Source: Litoditis marina
Taxonomy: Eukaryota > Nematoda > Chromadorea > Rhabditida > Rhabditidae
Direction of reading: 5' to 3'
Length of the DNA: 64,000 nucleotides
Assembly (NCBI GenBank): GCA_964036275.1
Contig: OZ038433.1
Span: forward strand, 28,193,485-28,257,484
Notes under the pieces: generated by a model
What the model was told of the DNA's origin: nothing
Seen by the model: the letters and a program-made list of their open reading frames with translations, nothing else
Databases searched by the model: none
In this document: in pieces, positions 1-10,900 of the stretch
How positions within the stretch are numbered: position 1 is the stretch's first letter
Layout of the letters: every line of letters starts with the position of its first letter
Program-made: the position numbers and the translations under genes

Positions 1-3000
1 GACGTCACATATATTTTTAAACGATGGTAATATCTTAGAAAGGGTCAATTAACGGTGAAACTCAGTCTGAGAGTGATGTATTCTGGGATTCTGGAGACCA
101 GATGACGTCGATTTTGAAAAGTGCAAAGTTGACGTCACATATATTTTTAAACGATGGTAATATCTTAGAAAGGGTCAATAAACGGTGAAACTCAGTCTGA
201 GAGTGATGTATTCTGGGATTCTGGAGACCAGATGACGTCGATTTTGAAAAGTGCAAAGTTGACGTCACATATATTTTTAAACGATGGTAATATCTTAGAA
301 AGGGTCAATTAACGGTGAAACTCAGTCTGAGAGTGATGTATTCTGGGATTCTGGAGACCAGATGACGTCGATTTTGAAAAGTGCAAAGTTGACGTCACAT
401 ATATTTTTAAACGATGGTAATATCTTAGAAAGGGTCAATTAACGGTGAAACGAAATCTGAGAGTGATGTATTCTGGGATTCTGGAGACCAGATGACGTCG
501 ATTTTGAAAAGTGCAAAGTTGACGTCACATATATTTTTAATCGATGGTAATATCTTAGAAAGGGTCAATTAACGGTGAAACTCAATCTGAGAGTGATGTA
601 TTCTGGGATTCTGGAGACCAGATGACGTCGATTTTGAAAAGTGCAAAGTTGACGTCACATATATTTTTAATCGATGGTAATATCTTAGAAAGGGTCAATT
701 AACGGTGAAACTCAATCTGAGAGTGATGTATTCTGGGATTCTGGAGACCAGATGACGTCGATTTTGAAAAGTGCAAAGTTGACGTCACATATATTTTTAA
801 TCGATGGTAATATTTTAGAAAGGGTCAATTAACGGTGAAACTCAATCTGAGAGTGATGTATTCTGGGATTCTGGAGACCAGATGACGTCGATTTTGAAAA
901 GTGCAAAGTTGACGTCACATATATTTTTAAACGATGGTAATATCTTAGAAAGGGTCAATTAACGGTGAAACTCAATCTGAGAGTGATGTATTCTGGGATT
1001 CTGGAGACCAGATGACGTCGATTTTGAAAAGTGCAAAGTTGACGTCACATATATTTTTAATCGATGGTAATATCTTAGAAAGGGTCAATTAACGGTGAAA
1101 CTCAGTCTGAGAGTGATGTATTCTGGGATTCTGGAGACCAGATAACGTCGATTTTGAAAAGTGCAAAGTTGACGTCACATATATTTTTAAACGATGGTAA
1201 TATCTTAGAAAGGGTTAATTAACGGCGAAACTCAATCTGAGAGTGATGTATTCTGGGATTCTGGAGACCAGATGACGTCGATTTTGAAAAGTGCAAAGTT
1301 GACGTCACATATATTTTTAAACGATGGTAATATCTTAGAAAGGGTCAATTAACGGTGAAACTCAGTCTGAGAGTGATGTATTCTGGGATTCTGGAGACCA
1401 GATGACGTCGATTTTGAAAAGTGCAAAGTTGACGTCACATATATTTTTAAACGATGGTAATATCTTAGAAAGGGTCAATAAACGGTGAAACTCAGTCTGA
1501 GAGTGATGTATTCTGAGATTCTGGAGACCAGATGACGTCGATTTTGAAAAGTGCAAAGTTGACGTCACATATATTTTTAAACGATGGTAATATCTTAGAA
1601 AGGGTCAATTAACGGTGAAACTCAGTCTGAGAGTGATGTATTCTGGGATTCTGGAGACCAGATGACGTCGATTTTGAAAAGTGCAAAGTTGACGTCACAT
1701 ATATTTTTAAACGATGGTAATATCTTAGAAAGGGTCAATTAACGGTGAAACTCAATCTGAGAGTGATGTATTCTGGAATTCTGGAGACCAGATGACGTCG
1801 ATTTTGAAAAGTGCAAAGTTGACGTCACATATATTTTTAAACGATGGTAATATCTTAGAAAGGGTCAATTAACGGTGAAACTCAATCTGAGAGTAATGTA
1901 TTCTGGGATTCTGGAGACCTGATGACCTCGATTTTGAAAAGTGCAAAGTTGACGTCACATATATTTTTAAACGATGGTAATATCTTAGAAAGGGTCAATT
2001 AACGGTGAAACTCAATCTGAGAGTGATGTATTCTGGGATTCTGGAGACCAGATGACGTCGATTTTGAAAAGTGCAAAGTTGACGTCACATATATTTTTAA
2101 ACGATGGTAATATCTTAGAAAGGGTCAATTAACGGTGAAACTCAGTCTGAGAGTGATGTATTCTGGGATTCTGGAGACCAGATGACGTCGATTTTGAAAA
2201 GTGCAAAGTTGACGTCACATATATTTTTAAACGATGGTAATATCTTAGAAAAGGTCAATTAACGGCGAAACTCAATCTGAGAGTGATGTATTCTGGGATT
2301 CTGGAGACCAGATGACGTCGATTTTGAAAAGTGCAAAGTTGACGTCACATATATTTTTAAACGATGGTAATATCTTAGAAAGGGTCAATTAACGGTGAAA
2401 CTCAATCTGAGAGTGATGTATTCTGGGATTCTGGAGACCAGATGACGTCGATTTTGAAAAGTGCAAAGTTGACGTCACATATATTTTTAAACGATGGTAA
2501 TATCTTAGAAAGGGTCAATTAACGGTGAAACTCAGTCTGAGAGTGATGTATTCTGGGATTCTGGAGACCAGATGACGTCGATTTTGAAAAGTGCAAAGTT
2601 GACGTCACATATATTTTTAAACGATGGTAATATCTTAGAAAGGGTTAATTAACGGCGAAACTCAATCTGAGAGTGATGTATTCTGGGATTCTGGAGACCA
2701 GATGACGTCGATTTTGAAAAGTGCAAAGTTGACGTCACATATATTTTTAAACGATGGTAATATCTTAGAAAGGGTCAATTAACGGTGAAACTCAATCTGA
2801 GAGTGATGTATTCTGGGATTCTGGAGACCAGATGACGTCGATTTTGAAAAGTGCAAAGTTGACGTCACATATATTTTTAAACGATGGTAATATCTTAGAA
2901 AGGGTCAATTAACGGTGAAACTCAATCTGAGAGTGATGTATTCTGGAATTCTGGAAACCAGATGACGTCGATTTTGAAAAGTGCAAAGTTGACGTCACAT

Positions 3001-3250
3001 ATATTTTTAAACGATGGTAATATCTTAGAAAGGGTCAATTAACGGTGCAACTCAATCTGAGAATGATTTATTCTGGGATTCTGGAGACCAGATGACGTCG
3101 ATTTTGAAAAGTGCAAAGTTGACGTCACATATATTTTTAAACGATGGTAATATCTTAGAAAGGGTCAATTAACGGTGCAACTCAATCTGAGAATGATTTA
3201 TTCTGGGATTCTGAAGACCAGATGAAGTCGATTTTGAAAAGTGCAAAGTT
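1..3250. repeat. 130-bp satellite array, 25 units
   Basis: A head-to-tail array with an exact 130-bp period: the GACGTCACATATAT start recurs at 1, 131, 261, 391 and so on to about 3121. Units differ at a handful of positions (ACTCAGT/ACTCAAT, TTTTTAAACG/TTTTTAATCG, GGTCAATT/GGTCAATA). Variant units recur in groups, for example CTCAGT units and CTCAAT units, which suggests local amplification of blocks. Each unit carries one perfect TGACGTCA palindrome and a second TGACGT half-site. The short ORFs at 62-268 and 1362-1568 are read-throughs of the unit and are not genes. The array continues off the left edge. A single copy of the same unit sits inside a transposon at 36878-37005. Confidence 0.97.
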
Positions 3251-3632
3251 GACGTCACATATATTTTCAAATGCTGAAAATATCTTAAAAATGGTATATT
3301 AACGACAAAACTTTATGTAAATATGACTTATTCTGGAAATCAGAAGGCCAGATGACGTCAGCTCTCAAAAAATTGACGTCACATATGTTTTCGAATGCTG
3401 AAAGTTTCTTAGAAATGGTCAATTTACGATGAAACTTCATTCAAACATGACGTATTCTGGGATTCTGAAGGGCAGAGGGCAAAAAGTAAGTTTTTAGAAC
3501 TGCAATGTTGACGTCATATTTTTCTCAAATGATAGTAATACTCGGCAAGTGGTTCATTAAGAAAACAATTTTATCTGCACCGTACAGATCAAACCACATA
3601 CCTACGACATGTATACAAAAAGCGAAAAATTC
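3251..3632. repeat. degenerate satellite-like units, internal part of palindromic transposon copy 1
   Basis: The homogeneous array gives way to two to three diverged units (AAATGCTGAAAATATC, then AATGCTGAAAGTTTC, then AATGATAGTAATACT). They end in a unique tail, CATACCTACGACATGTATAC. The same diverged units in the same order, with the same tail, occur at 37006-37371 and, inverted, at 23170-23560. This stretch is therefore the internal sequence of a transposon family and not random decay at an array edge. Confidence 0.85.
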
Positions 3633-4335
3633 ATGAAAAAGTGGGGGCCCAACGACTGTGAGATTTGTCTTCTGCTGTGCGCCGCTTAGACAACTACTCT
3701 AAAATAGAGCAGCTACTGCTACAAAAACCGAAAAATACTCATGTATAACTGTTAATTACAAACATACAAAAGTCGTAAAATGTTTTTTCAAACCTGTAAA
3801 CTAGAATCTGTAAATAACCGAAAAACACTAATATACTCAAGTATAACTGTTCATTACAAACATACAAAAGTCGTAAAATATTTTCTCAAATCTGTAAACT
3901 AGAATCTACAAATCACAGCTGCGAAAAAGAGAACAACTGTTGAATAATATGCAAAACGTTATAGCACCTAGAATTGAAGTAATGATCAAAAACACCAACC
4001 ATTGTGTACAAAACCAGGAACTCTATAATTGACTACGTTGAATTAATATCTTTGATTTGTAGATTCTAGTTTACAGATTTGAGAAAATGTTTTACGACTT
4101 TTGTATGTTTGTAATGAACAGTTATACTTGAGTATATTAGTTATTTTCGGTTATTTACAGATTCTAGTTTACAGGTTTGAAAAAACATTTTACGACTTTT
4201 GTATGTTTGTAATTACCAGTTATACATGAGTATTTTTCGGTTTTTGTAGCAGTAGCTGCTCTATTTGAGAGTAGTTGTCTAAGCGGCGCACAGCAGAAGA
4301 CAAATCTCACAGTCGTTGGGCCCCCACTTTTTCAT
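3633..4335. mobile_element. palindromic end of DNA transposon, copy 1
   Basis: Long inverted arms run from ATGAAAAAGTGGGGGCCC at the left to GGGCCCCCACTTTTTCAT at the right. They share the ACGACTGTGAGATTTGTCTT and TTTTGTAGCAGTAGCTGCTC blocks. Each arm here also has an internal duplication of the CTAGAATCTGTAAAT...AAAATGTTTTTTCAAACC segment, so this copy is about 700 bp while the copy at 46570-47077 is about 508 bp. The central segment (about 3915-4050) reads in the opposite direction to that of the 46570 copy relative to the adjoining satellite units. No coding capacity. GAAT follows the right terminus. The far terminus lies outside the window. Confidence 0.85.
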
Positions 4336-5160
4336 GAATGTGAAGTTAGTTTCAGGTCTTCTATTTCCTCCCCATGAAGTGTTTTTTCTGTGCTTGGACG
4401 TTGGCTGTTGGTCGCTTGTGCTACTCGTAGTCACTCCATCAAAAGCACAAGGTCGATTCTTGTAAAATGTAAGTCAACCTAATTGTTTTCTTTCAATTTT
4501 TATACTTTTCGTGTCAAAGAATGCAAACATTTTTTATGTTGCTGCATGAAAATTAGGAATTTTCTATTCTTCAGATAACATCGTTGCAAAAGCTAGAAAA
4601 TACTCGTAAAACTACATAATAATGCTGGACATAATGAACTTTTATACAACATCAAACGGTTTTTGTTTTCGTAGCTTAGTCATATGTTCTTCTAAACTTC
4701 GGACGAGCATTGATGCTATAAAACTCAGTACTCTAATCTAATTCTTTAATTTGCATCATTTGTGAATCACATAGAAGTTGTATTGTTTTTCTTGATTAGA
4801 GCGCTTACATTTTTGGTCTTCCCGTCTGTCTAGGGTTCACTCCACATAGAATCGTGATGGTTGGTCGAGCAGCAATCGGCCGGGTGGTGAGTAAATGATG
4901 AGTGTATAATTATTACGTTTACTCGTTTACTCAGAAAGGTTGGCGCTAATTAGCCGGAATTGGCCGCGAATTTTAGAAACTACCGTAACCCAAAAAATCA
5001 AATTTGCGGGTTTTCATCCGAAAATCATAGTTATGAGCAACCGAAGTGGCTGATACGATAGTAAAAGTTCAAGTTGAAGAAGTACCACTTCATTTAACTC
5101 GCTTAAGTTAGCAGAAAAGAGGTGTTTACTGTAAATCACGAGGGCATGATTGCAGGCACT
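4336..5160. other. no gene recognised
   Basis: AT-rich DNA without a convincing ORF. A TTTCAG acceptor-like site near 4370 is followed by an ORF that closes quickly. The right part (4930-5160, with GGTTGGCGCTAATTAGCC) is weakly similar to 16615-16760, so it is probably the flank of a degenerate repeat shared by both places. Confidence 0.5.
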
Positions 5161-5161
5161 A

Positions 5162-5320
5162 AGACAATGGAGGGTCGGTGACCGCCCAACGTTCGCCCAC
5201 TGACCGCCCAGCGTGCGCCTAGTTGCCGCCTGACAGCGGGACACTAGGCGCACGCTGGGCGGTTACTAGGCGAACGTTGGGCGGTCACCGAGCGAACGTT
5301 GGGCGATCAGTGGGCCGAAA
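5162..5320. repeat. GC-rich hairpin repeat with GGGCGGTC motif
   Basis: An inverted repeat: GGTGACCGCCCAACGTTCGC followed by GACCGCCCAGCGTGCGCCTAG on the left is answered by CTAGGCGCACGCTGGGCGGT and GGCGAACGTTGGGCGGTCAC on the right, around the short loop TTGCCGCCTGACAGCGGGAC. Local GC content is far above the surroundings. The ORFs on either strand here are by-products. A related GGGCGGTC-rich block lies at 16415-16515. Confidence 0.7.
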
Positions 5321-5641
5321 ACATCCAAAAGCTTACGCAGTACATAAATGATGAAAATAATTGTAGGGGTAGTATTCCCTGCTTGTATTTATTATGTATA
5401 ATGAGATAAATCAATTTAATGATCACATTTAAGGCGACAATTAACAAAAATCGAAACAACAATGGAAATATAACAACAAGCGGCGACAATTTCGAATAAA
5501 CTGCCGTTTTAGAACCAGAATAGCAACAAAGAATCAGCCTATGAATTATATCACGGAAGTGAGGATGGTTCATCAATTTAACCTAGATAAACGGGCTAAA
5601 AAATAAGTTTGCCCCAGAAAGTTGAAACTATTGTTCGAATT

Positions 5642-5885
5642 GGGGCCGAGTGGTCAAGTGGTTAGCGTTCGGCTGTCGCTCCACGGACCCGGGTTCGATC
5701 CCCGCTCGCCGCGGTATCTGTACGGCGGACCGCATGAGCTGTCAATATGTAGCTCACCCATGCCTATCACCACCCTCTACGGACAGTCCTTCTACGGTTT
5801 ATATTGATAATGTGTATTGTACAATTAGAATAAAGTGACAAACGGATGAAATAGGCCGTACACAAATTTATTTATTCATTTATAG
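5642..5885 (+). mobile_element. tRNA-derived SINE-like element
   Basis: The first 75 bases look like a tRNA head with RNA polymerase III boxes: box A GAGTGGTCAAGTGGTTAGCG and box B GGTTCGATCCC. The 5' GGGGCCG cannot pair with the 3' CGCCGCGG as an acceptor stem, so it is not a functional tRNA gene. A non-tRNA body of about 120 bp follows and ends in an AATAAA-like and A/T-rich tail (ATTTATTTATTCATTTATAG). The right boundary is estimated. ORFs over this stretch are shadows. Confidence 0.6.
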
Positions 5886-6136
5886 AATTGAAAAGCAAGA
5901 TGGGGCCTTATAAACAGCCTAAAACATAGTATAATAAACAGGCAGTCGGATGCAAAATAGTTAACTAACAGGTTGTACTGGTGACCATCGAATAATTGAA
6001 AGTAGAGAAGATAGTACAAATCCGTTTGTTGCGCTAGCCGTCATGTCCTTATTCGTCAGTGTCGAATTGTTTTCTGAAATGGGTCATTTTAAATTATGTA
6101 AAGAACGAATATGTAAAGAACGAACAACACCGTGGT
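5886..6136. other. flank of BEL1; left target-site duplication GTGGT
   Basis: No gene seen. GTGGT at 6132-6136 directly precedes the 5' LTR and is repeated at 15586-15590 directly after the 3' LTR, which fixes the outer ends of BEL1. Confidence 0.8.
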
Positions 6137-6269
6137 TGTCGCTCCGCGGCGAAAGTACACGTCTCGGCACGCCTGGCAACCGTCTGAAAGATTATTCATT
6201 GTTGTTATGTATCGTTTGCAGAACAGTTGGTCTTTATATTTGTAATGAATATATTGTTATATCTTTGTT
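6137..6269 (+). repeat. 5' LTR of BEL1, 3'-truncated
   Basis: Starts TGTCGCTCCGCGGCGAAAG, like the 3' LTR, and matches it for 133 bp with about two substitutions (GCAGAACAG/GCAGACCAG, TTATATC/TTTTATC). It stops at 6269, where the full LTR has another 69 bp. The next base belongs to the inverted gag arm, with no overlap between the two parts. Confidence 0.9.
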
Positions 6270-7689
6270 GGTTCATCCTGAGTTACGGTGAGGGTCGTGC
6301 TTTCCTGACTCCTTCTGTTCACCCATGGTGATGGTGACCGGACTCTTGACTTCATGAACTTCATATGTGAGTCTTCCTTTCGATGTATCTTGTTTGTTGT
6401 GTTTTCTATTTTCCTGCACAACGAAATATGGTGGTTTCTCCCGCACTTTTTACAATCGCCTTCCCCACATTGTGCGCTTATGTGATTCGTGCTAAAACAC
6501 TTCCAGCACGCCTTCCGTAGCATAACCAGTTCTCGTTTCAATTCGAGCGAAGATGTACATTCGCTCTCTGTGTGATTCCCATAGCAAAAGAAACACTCAT
6601 GCTTGCTCCCTGTCGTTTCGATCTTCTGTCCGTGTTTCGCTGTGCTGTTTGAATTTCTTCTGTCTTGCTGTTTGTACCTGTCGTTCCTACTGCTGTCTCT
6701 CTGTCTGTACGATGTGTTCTTGTTCCAGCTCCTTCTATCCGAGCTCTCCATGTGTGTTGCGTATGTGTTTGTGGTTACCATTTCTGATTCTTCAGGCTTG
6801 TTGTGCTCTTCCCATTGAATGACTTTCAATAGTTCTTTGAACCATTTCGTGGTGTTCCACTCTCCTGTCCCTTCTTCAAACTCTTTCTTCCGCAATTGTG
6901 TTCTCACTTCGTTGGGAAATTTATTCTGAATCGTAGTCAACAACGAAATATTGTCTATCGATTCTCTACCTGCCATCATCGTCAGTAAGGCTTTGATTTC
7001 CATGTAGGTTGATCTCAATGATTCTGGGTTTCCTGATGCTTTGGGGGTCCTTGTCAATTTTGTTTCCAGGTCTCTGAGACTAATCCTGCAAGAATACAAT
7101 TCCTTTAACAATTCTACCGCTTTTGTGTAGTTATCGTCTGTCATTTCCATGTCTGTCAATACTAAACTTGCTTGTCCTTGCAAGTACGAATTCAAATGTA
7201 TAAGCTTACTGGCTCCTGACAGATTTGTGTTCCGATCTACTGACTGCTCGAACACGCTCCAGAATCGTGCAAACTTCGTGGGGTCTCCTTCGAATACTGG
7301 TATTTGGAAGGTGGGTAACTTGAATTCTTGACCTGCTTGTTGATTTCCTGTCTGTGTGATTTGCTGTGTTTGGCCGTTTTGCTGTGCTTGCATGTATTGT
7401 CTTCTTGACTGCTCTGCCATTTCTTTTTTCCTTCTTGTCCCCTTCGATCAGCACCATTTTGAGATCTACTATCATGTCTCCAGCTTCGTCTATCAGATCT
7501 TCCAACCGCTCCTCATCTACATGTCTTTGAACTTCCTCTGCTATTTCTTTGTATTCTTCTTCATTTGTTTGAAGCTTCACTTTGTTGAGAAATTTGGTCT
7601 GTCCGTCTTCTAACTTTTCGATGAGTGCCTCGAGTTTTGTGATGTTTCCTGTAACGTGTGATAGCTGTGCTATATTTTCCTGTGTGTCC
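6270..7689 (-). pseudogene. inverted duplicate of BEL1 gag (foldback arm)
   Basis: This stretch is the reverse complement of 7713-9132. The two 1420-bp arms flank a 23-bp loop (7690-7712). The minus-strand ORFs 7420-6257 and 7820-7206 give the same protein as the plus-strand gag, residue for residue, until the arm ends at the DEP of TVTQDEP. It covers the gag N-terminal coiled coil, the capsid-like region and all three zinc knuckles, but no protease or pol. As no promoter or primer site is joined to it in sense orientation, it is a rearranged copy and not a gene. The arms are near-identical, so the event is very recent or is an assembly product. Confidence 0.92.
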
Positions 7690-7713
7690 ATAGCATCAAG
7701 GAACCTCAAACAG

Positions 7714-7981
7714 GACACACAGGAAAATATAGCACAGCTATCACACGTTACAGGAAACATCACAAAACTCGAGGCACTCATCGAAAAGTTAGAAGACGGA
7801 CAGACCAAATTTCTCAACAAAGTGAAGCTTCAAACAAATGAAGAAGAATACAAAGAAATAGCAGAGGAAGTTCAAAGACATGTAGATGAGGAGCGGTTGG
7901 AAGATCTGATAGACGAAGCTGGAGACATGATAGTAGATCTCAAAATGGTGCTGATCGAAGGGGACAAGAAGGAAAAAAGAA
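7714..7981 (+). pseudogene. gag N-terminal coiled-coil segment in a different frame
   Basis: Frame 1 of the plus strand is open here and encodes a charged, heptad-rich segment (DTQENIAQLSHVTGNI and on to LIEGDKKEKRN). It then runs out of sense, while the main gag-pol ORF starts at MAEQSRRQYMQ in another frame at 7982. The switch lies at an A-rich run (GGAAAAAAGAAATGG, 7970-7984). BEL gag proteins commonly have such an N-terminal helical region, so the two parts probably belonged to one protein. A programmed shift or a one-base change are both possible. The inverted arm shows the same break, so it predates the duplication. Confidence 0.6.
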
Positions 7982-10900
7982 ATGGCAGAGCAGTCAAGAA
8001 GACAATACATGCAAGCACAGCAAAACGGCCAAACACAGCAAATCACACAGACAGGAAATCAACAAGCAGGTCAAGAATTCAAGTTACCCACCTTCCAAAT
8101 ACCAGTATTCGAAGGAGACCCCACGAAGTTTGCACGATTCTGGAGCGTGTTCGAGCAGTCAGTAGATCGGAACACAAATCTGTCAGGAGCCAGTAAGCTT
8201 ATACATTTGAATTCGTACTTGCAAGGACAAGCAAGTTTAGTATTGACAGACATGGAAATGACAGACGATAACTACACAAAAGCGGTAGAATTGTTAAAGG
8301 AATTGTATTCTTGCAGGATTAGTCTCAGAGACCTGGAAACAAAATTGACAAGGACCCCCAAAGCATCAGGAAACCCAGAATCATTGAGATCAACCTACAT
8401 GGAAATCAAAGCCTTACTGACGATGATGGCAGGTAGAGAATCGATAGACAATATTTCGTTGTTGACTACGATTCAGAATAAATTTCCCAACGAAGTGAGA
8501 ACACAATTGCGGAAGAAAGAGTTTGAAGAAGGGACAGGAGAGTGGAACACCACGAAATGGTTCAAAGAACTATTGAAAGTCATTCAATGGGAAGAGCACA
8601 ACAAGCCTGAAGAATCAGAAATGGTAACCACAAACACATACGCTACACACATGGAGAGCTCGGATAGAAGGAGCTGGAACAAGAACACATCGTACAGACA
8701 GAGAGACAGCAGTAGGAACGACAGGTACAAACAGCAAGACAGAAGAAATTCAAACAGCACAGCGAAACACGGACAGAAGATCGAAACGACAGGGAGCAAG
8801 CATGAGTGTTTCTTTTGCTATGGGAATCACACAGAGAGCGAATGTACATCTTCGCTCGAATTGAAACGAGAACTGGTTATGCTACGGAAGGCGTGCTGGA
8901 AGTGTTTTAGCACGAATCACATAAGCGCACAATGTGGGGAAGGCGATTGTAAAAAGTGCGGGAGAAACCACCATATTTCGTTGTGCAGGAAAATAGAAAA
9001 CACAACAAACAAGATACATCGAAAGGAAGACTCACATATGAAGTTCATGAAGTCAAGAGTCCGGTCACCATCACCATGGGTGAACAGAAGGAGTCAGGAA
9101 AGCACGACCCTCACCGTAACTCAGGATGAACCGGAAGAGGAAACAGACGAGAGCCAAAGCGAAGCTGAAGAATACGAAGTGGAAGAGACACATAGCCACC
9201 ACATAAAAATCAATACTGGCAATCCTCCCAGGTTAATGATGGCGAAAGGGTTCATACCTGACAAGACGGGAAGAATACATCAGCAGACCATATTGGTGGA
9301 CAGCGGTTCCCAGCGTAGTTTCATTACCGAAGACATGGCTGACCTTCTGCAATTAAAAATATTAAGAACGGAAAGCCTACGCATAATCGGGATAGGAGGA
9401 AAAGCAGCAAAAATAACGAGCAAGGTGGTGGAAGTGGACTTAGTCAATAATGATGGCAAACACATGAAAGTGAACATGAACACAACAGATCGAATCACAA
9501 CAGCATTCACGACGACACAAGTTACGAACGAAGACAAAATGAAGATCAAATCAATGAAATTGCACGAGAACAATCTGGACATGAACAGCATGACATACAA
9601 CCCAACCATTCTAATAGGAATAGATAATTATTGGGACGTGATGACATCAGGAGGACTTCAAGAGAAAGTGAAGCTACCCTCAGGACTGATTTGGGTAAAC
9701 AGTTTCTTTGGAGGTATTTTGTCAGGACAAGAGAATCACGGCCACCAAACGAAACTCACACAGACACAATCACAAAAAATCACACAGACCTACCTAGCCA
9801 ACAAGGCTATAGTAACAGACCGAACAGACTGTTCGGAGATGTGGAAATTGGAGCTGATAGGCGTAAAAGACAGGACGGACAAACATCTAGACGAAGAAGT
9901 TAATCAAAAGGTACTGCAACAATTCAACGAATCGGCCCAGATGGAAAACGGTTACTACTCGGTAAAATTTCCATGGAAAGAAGATCATCCGCCGATTCCG
10001 AACAATTATTACATGGCACAGAGAAGACTGGAGGCGTTGTTCAGGAAAATCAACGGTGAAGAGAAAATAAAGCAAGAATACAACAAGATATTGATGAAAC
10101 AGCTCGAGGACGGTATTCTAGAAGAAACAACCGGAAAGGCAAGTGGGGAAGTAGTGTATTACATACCTCATCAAGCGGTCGTCAAAAAACAATCGAAGAC
10201 AACGAAAGTGAGGATAGTCATGGACGCATCTAGTCATTGCAAGAACGCATTGTCATTAAATGACATTATACATCAAGGACCCACAATATTGCCGAATATC
10301 TGTGGTACCATGTTGAGAGCCAGAACACACAAAATTCTGATTCTGGCAGATGTGGAGAGAGCGTTCTTGCAGGTTAGACTACAAGAAACAGAAAGAGACG
10401 CTACCAGGATTCTGTGGGTGCACGATATTGATGCACCATCATTGGGAGAAAACGTCAGAACATTCAGGTATACTCGAGTGCCCTTTGGCGTTAATGCGTC
10501 ACCCTTTCTACTAGCGGCAACCATACAACTACATTTATCACGACACAGTGAAGCCACAATTGCAGCCCAAATATTGGAGAACTTGTATGTAGACAACATG
10601 ATAGTAGGCACAGACGACATCAAAATTGGAAAAGACATCTGCACGAAATCAAAGGACATCTTCAACGAAATCAAAATGAACCTCAGGGAATACACATCGA
10701 ATGAAACAGGAGTATTAGACAACATGGCAAACGAGGACAAATCGGGAGACGTAGATGAAAGCAAAATACTCGGAGTAAAATGGGATCTGAAACAAGACAC
10801 ATTGAACATCACATTGAAATGTAGCACACAAGGCCCTCTCACCAAACGGAAAGTAGTAAGCGCCGCTTCCTCCACATATGATCCTCTAGGCCTAACATCT

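Noticed and set aside
62..1568. 68-aa ORFs in the satellite
   Set aside because: They are the same 130-bp unit read through and recur with the repeat. No start context or domain.
1..3250. CRISPR array
   Set aside because: The whole 130-bp unit repeats. There are no unique spacers and no cas genes, and the genome is eukaryotic.
5642..5715. Functional tRNA gene
   Set aside because: Boxes A and B are present but acceptor ends do not pair and no normal anticodon arm can be drawn. A SINE head fits better.
5650..5838. Small plus-strand ORFs over the SINE
   Set aside because: Two overlapping frames of a pol III-type element with no domain.
6257..7420. Minus-strand 387-aa ORF as an independent gag gene
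   Set aside because: It is the inverted arm of the BEL1 gag, identical in sequence, without its own LTR or primer site.
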